Assembly: GCA_964428215.1 (NCBI GenBank)
Contig: CAYRXO010000023.1
Location: 1-26,347 of the forward strand
Direction: 5' to 3'
Source: Accumulibacter sp964428215
Lineage (GTDB): Bacteria; Pseudomonadota; Gammaproteobacteria; Burkholderiales; Rhodocyclaceae
Length of the DNA stretch: 26,347 nt
Part shown: one piece after another, positions 15,837 through 23,400 of the stretch
How positions within the stretch are numbered: position 1 is the first letter of the stretch
Layout: each line of letters opens with the position of its first letter
The notes under the pieces: generated by a model
The model's input: the letters and a program-made list of their open reading frames with translations, nothing else
The model's database searches: none
What the model was told of the DNA's origin: nothing
Position numbers and translations under genes: made by a program

Positions 15837-15995
15837 TGATTAGCGAGGAACCTCAGCTACCGCGATTTCTGCGCCCTGCGACCGCCAATGGCGACCAAAA
15901 CCGCGGGTTTCTACTGACGGAATCAGGCTACCGCGGCCCCGGCATGGCTTGACAAGCGGCCGCGGCGATGGGTGGCTGAGGTTCCTTGCTAATCA
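15837..15995. repeat. 159-bp inverted-repeat element with internal hairpins (MITE-like or structured RNA)
   Basis: Terminal arms 15837-15861 and 15971-15995 pair over 25 bp with two mismatches, both of which become G-U pairs in plus-strand RNA. The 109-bp interior contains several perfect stems: CGCC/GGCG at 15883-15893, AAACC/GGTTT at 15898-15910, CTGA/TCAG at 15914-15926, and CCGCGGCC/GGCCGCGG at 15931-15965. No convincing target-site duplication is visible and no transposase is encoded, so the nature (miniature transposon, REP-type element or folded RNA) is open. Confidence 0.65.
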
Positions 15996-16387
15996 GGTTT
16001 GGCGTTGCGCAAGTTTGCCCTCTGTCTGCTGCGTCAAGGCGCCCAATACCCCAAGCCCAGCCTGTGCTTCCGCCGCAAAACCGCTGACCGCCTCCCCGAT
16101 TATCGTGCTTCATTGCTCGGCTTGGTGCCTCGGCTGTAAATGCGATTGCCTTGAGATTAGAGGGTAGAGGGCGAGCTCTCAGAAAGTGCGGTACCTTTTG
16201 GGATTTGTCATCTCTAAAAAATGGCAACCGAAAAGATTCATCAAATTGATGACGGCCATTGTCGATTAGATAAATAATTCAGCATGACCGGCGATCACCA
16301 CCTTCATCAGACACCATGGCTGGACCGGGGATGCCATATACCACATTGTAAACCTTGTGAATTTTTGCGCAGCATCATTGGCCGATT

Positions 16388-16405
16388 TTTGCGATAAATC
16401 GCAAA
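16388..16405. promoter_or_regulatory. Perfect 8-bp dyad, possible operator upstream of the hybrid kinase
   Basis: Arms TTTGCGAT and ATCGCAAA are separated by AA. The two-base centre is too small for an RNA hairpin loop, so a dimeric DNA-binding protein is more likely than a terminator. It lies about 220 bp upstream of the kinase ATG. Confidence 0.4.
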
Positions 16406-16626
16406 GATTCAGAAGTGGCAGTTGCCCCGCCTGGCAGCAGCGCATTGCCGCTACGGGTGAGGTTCTTGAGGTGAGTAATGGCAACAATGATGCGTAATCT
16501 GTCGGGAGTCTGTCGGGGGGCGCTGGGCAGTCGGTCTGAAGAAGGGGCTGCTCAACCATGCTCTGCTTTTTGTTGTGACATGGAGATGCAGGGAATGCTT
16601 TGCTCCGACCAGACGGAGACGACACG

Positions 16627-19491
16627 ATGAACGGGAACACCGAGCAGAACACAGGCGACAAGGACGAACAGGCAGTGCAGCCGTCGCGCCTGTCGCTTTC
16701 CCGCTGGCTGGTGCTGACCGTACCGGTGTTGATTGTCGTCCTGATGTTGATCTGGGAAAGCTTGGCCTATTGCCGTGCATTGTCCGAACGGCTGGCTGGT
16801 GTCGCTGCCGTTCTGGCAGTGACAGCCGACCAACGCGAACTTGCCGACCGCCGCCAGGCGACGAAGTGGTTATCGGTTCTGCAAGGCGATGCCGATATCG
16901 ATGTCGCGCTGCTGTTGCTCGCCGATCGTCGTGTCGCGGCAGCTTTCCGTCGTGGCGCGGATGCCGAATATTTCGATTTCGCTCCCTCTCTCGCGGCCTA
17001 TAAGCGTCTGCAGGAGGGGGCGCCCAGTGATCGACCGGCGAATCGCCTGGGTCTGCTGGGGCTCGATCTGGTGGTGCCGCTGATTCAGGAAAATCGCCTG
17101 CTCGGCTATCTCTACGCCCATGTGCCACTCCGCACTCTCGGTGAACAACTGCTGATCAACCTGTTCCTGCTGGCCACCATCGTCCTCCTGGCCGGCGGGG
17201 CCGGCTTGCGACTGGGGGAACGTCGGTTGGAACGTCTGTTTGCCTCCCTCCGGCAACTCGCCGAAGCCATGCGGCAAGTCGGTTACAAGCGCGACTTCGG
17301 CGTACGTCCGGCCGCTTTGGCGCAACCGAGCACCAGCGAGATGGCTGGCCTGGCGTCCGCTTTCGACGACATGACGAAGAAACTCGCCGAGTACGACAGC
17401 CGGCTCGCCGAACGCGATGGCGAGTTGCTCGAAAGCAACCGGGAGTTGACCGTCGCCGTTCGTCTTGCCAGTGAAGCGCAAAATGCCGCCGAACACACTA
17501 GTCACGCCATGTCGTCCTTGCTGTCGACGATCAGTCATGACATCCGTACGCCGATGACCGGCATTCTGGGGATGACCGAGTTGCTGCTGAAAAGCGAACT
17601 CGACGACACGCAGCGCTCGCACGCCGAGACGGTGATGAATTCGGCCCGGACCCTGCTCGGCGTTTTTGACGATCTGGCCGATTTTTCCAATCTCGAAGCC
17701 GGCATGCTGTCATTGGCGGCCAACGAGTTCAACCTGCGCGAGCTGATCGAAGAAACCGTCGATCTATATGCCGAACATGCGCAAGGCAAGGGACTGCACA
17801 TCGGTTGTTTGCTGGCTGCCGAGACACCCTCGGCGGTCTATGGCGATGCGCAACGCTTACGGCAGATTCTGAACAATCTGTTGAGCAACGCGATCAAGTT
17901 CACCATCCACGGCGAGGTACGGGTCGATGTCGGCGTGGAATCGCGCAACGGCAGTGCCGCGATGCTGTCGATCAAGGTCAGCGATACCGGCATCGGCATC
18001 GAGACCAGCCGTCAGAAATCCCTGTTCGATTCTCCGCGCGTACCCGACAGCCGCTATCCTGACCGGCGCAGTGCGGCCTGCCTGGGTTTGGCGCTGGTCA
18101 AGCAGTTGCTTACCCTGATGGGTGGTGAAGTCGGCGTCAGCAGCATCCCCGGACAAGGCAGCACTTTCTGGGTCAAAGTGCCTGTCGCCGTCCACAATGC
18201 GCAATCGGAAAAAAAGATTGTCGCCAATGCCTTCCGCGCCAGCCGACTGCTGATCGTCAATGACAATGTACTCAATCGTGCCTTGCTGGCGCAGCATTTG
18301 CGCAATTGGGGAATGCGCAGCCGGATTGCCGTCAACGGACGGGTTGCGCTCGAGGCCCTGCGGCAAGCGGTGGCCATCGGCAGCCCATTCGCGGTGGTGG
18401 TGCTCGACATGCTGATGGCCGATCTCGATTGCCTGGCGTTGATCCGCAGCATCCGCAGCGATCGTCGGCTCGATGGCTTGCGCATCATTGTGCTGACCGC
18501 GTTCAATCGTCCGGCGCAGGTGGCGGCCGCGCAGACGGCTGGCGCAGACGGCTGTCTGCCGCAGCCGATTCGTACGAAACAGCTGTTTCAGACCCTGCGT
18601 CGCGTCCTCGGCAGTTCACAGGCCGAAGATGACGATCTGGGGAACCCGGCGGATTGCGCCTTGCACGGATTGCGCCTGCACGTATTGCTCGTCGAAGACG
18701 ACGTGGTCAGCCGCGAGGTCGCCCTGACGACTCTTGAATGGCTGGGCTGTCGGACACGTGCCGTCACCAGCGGCCAGGAAGCTTTGCAGGCATACGGTCA
18801 GGAAACATTCCATCTGATCCTGATGGATTGCCAGCTTCCCGATGTCGATGGCAGGGAAGTGACGCGACACATTCGTCAGATCGAAAACGATGCCGTACGT
18901 CAGGATGCCGAATCGCGGCGCTTGCCAATCATCGCCGTCACCGCCAACGTGCTCGCCGGCCACCGGGAAACCTGTCTGCAGGCCGGAATGGACGATTATC
19001 TGGCCAAACCATATGACCGCGAAAGGCTGCTGACGGTGCTACGTCGCTGGGCACCTCCCGAAGCGGCGATTCCGCAGGCCGTATCATTCGCCGATAGCGA
19101 GCGCCGCCTGATCGATCGCAAGGTGTTGCGCACGTTGGGAGAAGTCGGTAACGCCGCCTTTGTTGCCCGGGTGATCTCATTGTTCATCGAAACGATGCCG
19201 GAAAAAATGGCGGCACTCGAACAAGCGGCGAACGCTGGCAACGGTGAAAACATGGCGCGCATTGCCCGACAGATCAAATCCAGCGCGGCGGCGCTGGGCT
19301 TGCTCGGCGTGGTCAATGCCACCGCAGAAATAGAGAGCAATGCGCGGCACATCGGCAAAACGAAATGGGCCGCCATGACGGCGTCGCTGAGGACAGCGTA
19401 TGGTAACGTCCTGCCAGCGCTCAACCGGCTGGTCGCAGATTCGGAGAAATCGTCAGCCAACGACAATGGCTCGGCGGCAACAGCCGCCTGA
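16627..19491 (+). CDS. Hybrid sensor histidine kinase with two receiver domains and a degenerate Hpt domain
   Basis: BarA-like inner-membrane kinase of 954 residues. Two membrane segments (about 26-46 and 176-196) bracket a periplasmic sensor region; then HAMP-like linker and coiled coil, HisKA with SHDIRTPMTGILGMTELLL (His304), and HATPase_c with NNLLSNAIKF and SDTGIGIE. The G2 box reads AACLGLAL rather than GTGLGLAI. Receiver 1 keeps Asp594, but the acidic pair reads ND and the conserved Lys is Gln646. Receiver 2 is complete (VEDD, Asp734, Lys794). The C-terminal Hpt-like helix reads ARQIKSSAAALG, where AHxLKGxxxxLG is expected, so the phospho-acceptor His is Arg881. The start ATG 16627 has GGAGA upstream. 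No response regulator gene is adjacent, so it is an orphan; signal and partner are unknown. Confidence 0.92.
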   Translation: MNGNTEQNTGDKDEQAVQPSRLSLSRWLVLTVPVLIVVLMLIWESLAYCRALSERLAGVAAVLAVTADQRELADRRQATKWLSVLQGDADIDVALLLLADRRVAAAFRRGADAEYFDFAPSLAAYKRLQEGAPSDRPANRLGLLGLDLVVPLIQENRLLGYLYAHVPLRTLGEQLLINLFLLATIVLLAGGAGLRLGERRLERLFASLRQLAEAMRQVGYKRDFGVRPAALAQPSTSEMAGLASAFDDMTKKLAEYDSRLAERDGELLESNRELTVAVRLASEAQNAAEHTSHAMSSLLSTISHDIRTPMTGILGMTELLLKSELDDTQRSHAETVMNSARTLLGVFDDLADFSNLEAGMLSLAANEFNLRELIEETVDLYAEHAQGKGLHIGCLLAAETPSAVYGDAQRLRQILNNLLSNAIKFTIHGEVRVDVGVESRNGSAAMLSIKVSDTGIGIETSRQKSLFDSPRVPDSRYPDRRSAACLGLALVKQLLTLMGGEVGVSSIPGQGSTFWVKVPVAVHNAQSEKKIVANAFRASRLLIVNDNVLNRALLAQHLRNWGMRSRIAVNGRVALEALRQAVAIGSPFAVVVLDMLMADLDCLALIRSIRSDRRLDGLRIIVLTAFNRPAQVAAAQTAGADGCLPQPIRTKQLFQTLRRVLGSSQAEDDDLGNPADCALHGLRLHVLLVEDDVVSREVALTTLEWLGCRTRAVTSGQEALQAYGQETFHLILMDCQLPDVDGREVTRHIRQIENDAVRQDAESRRLPIIAVTANVLAGHRETCLQAGMDDYLAKPYDRERLLTVLRRWAPPEAAIPQAVSFADSERRLIDRKVLRTLGEVGNAAFVARVISLFIETMPEKMAALEQAANAGNGENMARIARQIKSSAAALGLLGVVNATAEIESNARHIGKTKWAAMTASLRTAYGNVLPALNRLVADSEKSSANDNGSAATAA

Positions 19492-19557
19492 CAGTCGAGC
19501 TCGGCTTCGGACTGGGCGTCACTATCCTCCGGGCATTATTGGCCGGGTATAGGAGGA

Positions 19558-20418
19558 TCAGGCCGGCGGATTGTTGGCGCGCAGCCAGCGGCACCAGGCG
19601 TCGAAAACGTCCGGATGCAGGGCGGCGACCAGCGAGCGGCGCCAGACATCGGCGCTGTCGTAGTCGTCGTTGTCGAGCGTGCACATGCGGCCGCCGGCTT
19701 CGCGCAGGATCAGGCTGCCGGCGGCGTAATCCCAGAGCATCTGCCCGCCGTGCAGGTAGAGGTCGAGCCGGCCGGCGGCGACGCTGCACCATTCGAGCGT
19801 CGAACTGCCGAAATTGCGCTGCGAGTAGAACGGCGGCGCGACGGCGATCTGGTCGGCCAGACGTTTGGGAATGCGCTTGAAATCGATGCCGCCGACGGCG
19901 CGCGCCAGCTTGTCGGTCACTTGGCGCAAGGGCATGCGCCGTCCGTTGAGGTAGGCGCCGTTGCCCTCGCGGGCGTAGAACATTTCGTCGGTCGTCGGGT
20001 TGTAAGTCACCGCCAGCCGCGCGCGGCGTGCGTAGAGCCAGGCGACGGAAATGGCGAAACACGGCAGACCGTTGATGAAATTGGTCGTTCCGTCGATCGG
20101 GTCGATGCACCACACGCCCCGCTCGTCCTGGCTGCCGGCTTCCCAGCCGGCGCGCTGCGCGGCGACGCTCATTTCTTCACCGATGATCGGGCAATCGCGG
20201 ATTTTCGGCAGCCGGGCGAGCAGGAATTGCTGCGCAGCGAGATCGGCTTCGGAACAGAGCGAACCGTCGTCCTTGCGCTGGTCATGGCTGACGCGCAGGA
20301 AGCGCGGCATCACTTCACGTTGGGCAACCTCGCGTACCAGGGCGATCATCGCGTCGAGCATTTTCTTCGACTCGCCGCGCGCCAGCGGCAGGGACGCCGC
20401 GTTTATTGCATGCTCCAT
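19558..20418 (-). CDS. Inositol monophosphatase family protein
   Basis: Magnesium-dependent, lithium-type sugar phosphatase of 286 residues. Metal-binding motifs are complete: GEE (Glu81), DPIDGTTNF (Asp106, Asp109) and WDYAAGSLIL (Asp230). The segment before them reads SEADL where many relatives have T-x-x-D. The family includes inositol-1-phosphatase (SuhB), 3'(2'),5'-bisphosphate nucleotidase (CysQ) and histidinol phosphatase; sequence alone does not separate them, and SuhB-like is the cautious reading. The start at 20418 has GAGG five bases upstream and lies six bases after the stop of the thioredoxin-like gene, so the two form an operon. It is convergent with the kinase, with 66 bp between them. 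Confidence 0.93.
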   Translation of the reverse strand: MEHAINAASLPLARGESKKMLDAMIALVREVAQREVMPRFLRVSHDQRKDDGSLCSEADLAAQQFLLARLPKIRDCPIIGEEMSVAAQRAGWEAGSQDERGVWCIDPIDGTTNFINGLPCFAISVAWLYARRARLAVTYNPTTDEMFYAREGNGAYLNGRRMPLRQVTDKLARAVGGIDFKRIPKRLADQIAVAPPFYSQRNFGSSTLEWCSVAAGRLDLYLHGGQMLWDYAAGSLILREAGGRMCTLDNDDYDSADVWRRSLVAALHPDVFDAWCRWLRANNPPA

Positions 20419-20424
20419 GCTGCC

Positions 20425-20976
20425 TCAGGCACGCCATTTGATCGAACAGCCGATGCTGGCGATCTGTTCACGTGGCCCTTGCCCTCTTTCGGCGATCTGC
20501 TGCATTGCGGCGAACAGTTCGCGGTGCGCGCCGGCCGACGCCGGCATGCGGCCGCTTGCGTCGAGCCGGCCGCGGTATTGCAGTTCGAGCTGCCGGTTGA
20601 AGCCGAAAAAATCGGGCGTGCACACCGCGCCGTACTGCCGGGCGACGTCCTGCGTCGCGTCGAAGAGGTAGGGAAAGGAAAAATCGTGCTGCGCGGCGAC
20701 CCGGCGCATGTTTTCCGGCGCATCCTCGGGATAGTCGGTCGGATCGTTGCTCATGATCGCCGCGACGCCGATGCCGAGCGCCTGCAGATCACGCGCATCA
20801 CGGCAGATGCGATTGATGATCGCCTTGACGTACGGACAGTGATTGCAGATGAACATCAGCAGCAGTCCGTGTTCACCGCGCAGGGAAGCGAGCGAATGCG
20901 GCTGGCCCAGGGTGTCGGTCAGCGTGAAATCGACGGCTCGCCAGCCGAAATCACACACCGGTGTAGTGAACGCCAT
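20425..20976 (-). CDS. Thioredoxin-fold family protein (AhpC/TSA-Redoxin type)
   Basis: Cytosolic 183-residue redoxin. After an N-terminal strand region (VDFTLTDTLGQPHSLASL) comes the active site MFICNHCPYVKAI, with CNHC at 44-47. This form is typical of a group of bacterial peroxiredoxin-like or thioredoxin-like proteins rather than classical CGPC thioredoxins. Later TPDFFGFN has the cis-proline position. Likely a thiol reductase or peroxidase; the substrate is unknown. The start at 20976 (GGAG eleven bases upstream) is preferred over GTG 21006, because the longer version would begin only 15-20 bp after the promoter and add a stretch without resemblance. No signal peptide. Divergent from rsmE. 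Confidence 0.87.
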   Translation of the reverse strand: MAFTTPVCDFGWRAVDFTLTDTLGQPHSLASLRGEHGLLLMFICNHCPYVKAIINRICRDARDLQALGIGVAAIMSNDPTDYPEDAPENMRRVAAQHDFSFPYLFDATQDVARQYGAVCTPDFFGFNRQLELQYRGRLDASGRMPASAGAHRELFAAMQQIAERGQGPREQIASIGCSIKWRA

Positions 20977-21019
20977 GACCGAACCGACTCCAATAACGAC
21001 CGCCACGCGGCAAAGCTTT

Positions 21020-21026
21020 TATAATA
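21020..21026. promoter_or_regulatory. Overlapping divergent -10 boxes (rsmE and thioredoxin-like operon)
   Basis: Plus strand TATAAT at 21020-21025 and minus strand TATTAT at 21026-21021 share almost all their bases between the divergent genes. The rsmE GTG is six bases beyond the plus-strand box. The -35 regions are poor on both strands. Confidence 0.45.
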
Positions 21027-21031
21027 GCACG

Positions 21032-21766
21032 GTGTCTGTTCCCCGATTTCATTGCCCGTTGCCTCTGGCCAGCGGTGCGCAAGTGACCCTGCCGGAACGC
21101 GTTGCGCACCATGCAAACAAGGTCTTACGTCTGCGCTGCGGCAGCGCCGTGACGCTTTTCAACGGTGAAGGCGGGGAATACGGTGCCCGGATCAGCGCCA
21201 TCGACGGTATGCGGGTCAGCGTCGAAGTGCACGAGTGGCGTGCCAGCGAACGCGAATCGCCGCTGTCGATCACCCTGATTCAGGCGCTGCAAAGCGGTGA
21301 GAAAATGGATTTGACGGTGCAGAAAGCCGTCGAACTGGGTGTCTCGCGCATCGTGCCGGCCGTCTCGCGACGTAGCGTCGTCCGCTTGGCCGCGCCGCGT
21401 GCGGCACTCCGCGCCGAACATTGGCGCGGAGTGATCATCGCCGCCTGCGAGCAATGCGGTCGTAACCGCTTGCCCGAGATCAGTGATCTGCTCGCTCTCG
21501 AAGATTGCTTGACGCCGCCTGCGCCGCCCCGGGCGCTGCGGCTGCTGCTGGCACCGACGGCCAGCCTGTCGTTGCATGCCTTGCCGCCGCCTGACGGCCG
21601 CGTCGAATTATTGATCGGTGCCGAAGGTGGTCTGGCACCGGAAGAAATCCGCATGGCGGAGTGGGCCGGTTTCCGGCCGATACGCTTCGGTCCACGCATC
21701 TTGCGGACCGAAACGGCAGGGATGGCCGCTCTGACAGCCATCCAGTTTCTTTGGGGCGACTTGTAA
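21032..21766 (+). CDS. rsmE: 16S rRNA (uracil-1498-N3)-methyltransferase
   Basis: SPOUT-class methyltransferase of 244 residues (E. coli 243) that methylates N3 of U1498 in 16S rRNA using S-adenosylmethionine. The N-terminal PUA-like part starts VSVPRFHCPLPL and includes HHANKVLRLRCG. The C-terminal knot has GEKMDLTVQKAVELGVSRIV, ACEQCGRNRLPEI, LLIGAEGGLAPEEI and LGP-like FGPRILRTETAGMAALTA. The start is GTG 21032: it aligns exactly with the E. coli N-terminus (MRIPRIYHPEPL), but there is no ribosome-binding site and a TATAAT lies six bases upstream. An in-frame ATG at 20975 would give an unusual N-terminal extension overlapping the divergent gene. It heads the rsmE-pap-argA-yggX cluster. Confidence 0.95.
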   Translation: MSVPRFHCPLPLASGAQVTLPERVAHHANKVLRLRCGSAVTLFNGEGGEYGARISAIDGMRVSVEVHEWRASERESPLSITLIQALQSGEKMDLTVQKAVELGVSRIVPAVSRRSVVRLAAPRAALRAEHWRGVIIAACEQCGRNRLPEISDLLALEDCLTPPAPPRALRLLLAPTASLSLHALPPPDGRVELLIGAEGGLAPEEIRMAEWAGFRPIRFGPRILRTETAGMAALTAIQFLWGDL

Positions 21767-21779
21767 GAGGAGATGACTG

Positions 21780-23399
21780 ATGTTTGAATCGGCAGAATTG
21801 GGACACAAAATCGATAAGGAAACCTTTCGCACGGAAGAACCCAAGTTGCGTGCGGCACTCCTTGAGGCGCAATTCCACTTGCGCGAAAACAGTACTTTCC
21901 CGGTGATCATTCTGATCAGCGGCGTCGATGGTTCCGGCAAGAGTGAAACGATCAACACGCTGTACGAATGGATGGACCCGCGTTACCTGAGCACGCACGC
22001 CTTTTCGGCGCCGACGGCGGAAGAGCGGGCGCACCCGTCGATGTGGCGCTACTGGCGCGCTCTGCCGCCTAAAGGAAAAATCGGCATCTTCTCCGGCTCG
22101 TGGTACTCGCAGCCGATCGCCGAGCGGATCGACAACGACATTTCACGCTCCGAATTCGATCAGCGCATGGCGCAGCTCAACCGTTTCGAGGAGATGCTGG
22201 TCAATGAAGGCGCGCTGGTGCTCAAATTCTGGGTGCATCTGTCCAAGGACGCGCAGCGCGAGCGCCTGAAGGCGATCGAAGCCGATCCGCTGACCAAATG
22301 GCGCGTCACCAAGGAAACCTGGGATCGCCTGAAAACCTATGACAAGCTGCAGGAGGTCGCCGGTCACCTGATGCGCACGACCAACACGCCCTGGGCGCCG
22401 TGGATCATCGTCGAAGGCACCGACGACCGCTACCGCTCGTTGACCATCGGCAAGACGATCCTCGATTCGCTGCAGCGCCGTCTGGCCGACAAGCGCGACC
22501 AGAATTCACCGGTGGCGCCGCCCTTCTCGCCGCGCATCGACCAGATGGACGTCCTGCGCGCGCTCGACCTGACGCAAAGTCTGGCCAAGAAAACCTACGA
22601 AATCGAACTCGCCGCCTATCAGGGACGGCTGTCCGAACTGATGCGCCAGCCCGAATTCAGCAAACGCGCGCTGATCCTCGCCTTCGAAGGTTCGGACGCC
22701 GCCGGCAAGGGCGGCGCCATCCGCCGCATCGCCTCGGCAATGGACGCGCGCCAGTACCAGATCATCCCGGTGGCCGCGCCGACGCAGGAAGAACGCGCGC
22801 AGCCGTACCTGTGGCGTTTCTGGCGCAACATGCCGCGTCTCGGGCGGGTGGTCATCTTCGACCGCACCTGGTACGGCCGCGTCCTGGTCGAACGCGTCGA
22901 AGGCTTCTGCAGCGACGCCGACTGGCTGCGCGCCTATTCCGAGATCAACGACTTCGAGCACGACTTGCGCAACGCCGGCGGCATCGTCGTCAAATTCTGG
23001 TTGCAGATCAGCGATGAAGAGCAGCTCAAGCGTTTCGAGGCGCGCGCGCAGACCGAACACAAGCGCTTCAAGATCACCGAGGAAGACTGGCGCAATCGCG
23101 AAAAATCCGGCGCCTATCACGAGGCGATATGCGACATGATCGACCGCACCAGTTCCGGAACGGCGCCATGGACCATCGTCGAGGCCAACGACAAGTATTT
23201 CGCGCGCGTCAAAGTGTTGCGCACGATCTGCGAGCGGCTCGAGAAAGAGCTGAAGCTTGAGCCGATGAAGGACCCGCGCCTGCTTTCGGCAAAGGCCGCC
23301 AAGGCCGAGGCGGAAAAAGACGCCAAGGCGGAAGAAAAGGCCGAGGAAAAGATTAACGGCAAGGAAAAAGACAAGGAAAAATCCAAGCGTAGCGATTGA
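21780..23399 (+). CDS. pap: Polyphosphate:AMP phosphotransferase (two-domain PPK2, class II)
   Basis: Transfers phosphate from polyphosphate to AMP to form ADP. The 539-residue protein has two fused PPK2 domains. Domain 1 (about 20-240) has Walker A GVDGSGKSE (Lys54), but where the catalytic Asp-Arg pair is expected it reads IFSGSWYSQPI (Ser105). Domain 2 (about 270-490) has GSDAAGKGG (Lys310) and VVIFDRTWYGRVLVERVEGF (Asp361), so the active site is predicted to be in domain 2, as described for class II enzymes. From about residue 505 a 35-residue Lys/Glu/Ala tail follows, beyond the usual length of about 500. GAGGAG precedes the ATG at seven bases. It starts 13 bp after rsmE and ends one base before argA. 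Confidence 0.94.
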   Translation: MFESAELGHKIDKETFRTEEPKLRAALLEAQFHLRENSTFPVIILISGVDGSGKSETINTLYEWMDPRYLSTHAFSAPTAEERAHPSMWRYWRALPPKGKIGIFSGSWYSQPIAERIDNDISRSEFDQRMAQLNRFEEMLVNEGALVLKFWVHLSKDAQRERLKAIEADPLTKWRVTKETWDRLKTYDKLQEVAGHLMRTTNTPWAPWIIVEGTDDRYRSLTIGKTILDSLQRRLADKRDQNSPVAPPFSPRIDQMDVLRALDLTQSLAKKTYEIELAAYQGRLSELMRQPEFSKRALILAFEGSDAAGKGGAIRRIASAMDARQYQIIPVAAPTQEERAQPYLWRFWRNMPRLGRVVIFDRTWYGRVLVERVEGFCSDADWLRAYSEINDFEHDLRNAGGIVVKFWLQISDEEQLKRFEARAQTEHKRFKITEEDWRNREKSGAYHEAICDMIDRTSSGTAPWTIVEANDKYFARVKVLRTICERLEKELKLEPMKDPRLLSAKAAKAEAEKDAKAEEKAEEKINGKEKDKEKSKRSD

Positions 23400-23400
23400 G

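Larger units (their letters stand above)
15665..16626. other. Gene-free interval of about 960 bp
   Basis: No frame on either strand gives a recognisable protein, and base composition is visibly less GC-rich than the neighbouring genes. It contains the tRNA promoter, the 159-bp inverted-repeat element at 15837-15995, a perfect dyad at 16388-16405 and, just before 16627, the leader of the hybrid kinase. A minus-strand frame between about 16280 and 15928 is open for roughly 110 codons but has no ATG start, no ribosome-binding site and no family resemblance, so it is not called. The region may be a decayed insertion. Confidence 0.55.

Noticed and set aside
15928..16280. Possible minus-strand gene in the gene-free interval
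   Set aside because: No ATG start, no ribosome-binding site, no family resemblance, and its end is formed by one arm of the inverted-repeat element.
15591..16626. Integrated element using the tRNA-Thr as attachment site
   Set aside because: The tRNA 3' end faces yidD, not the gene-free interval, and there is no integrase or duplicated tRNA 3' end in the window.
19524..19558. ATCCTCC/GGAGGAT inverted repeat in the gap between the kinase and the inositol phosphatase genes
   Set aside because: Arms are 7 bp with a 21-nt loop and no T-run, so it is not a convincing terminator or operator.
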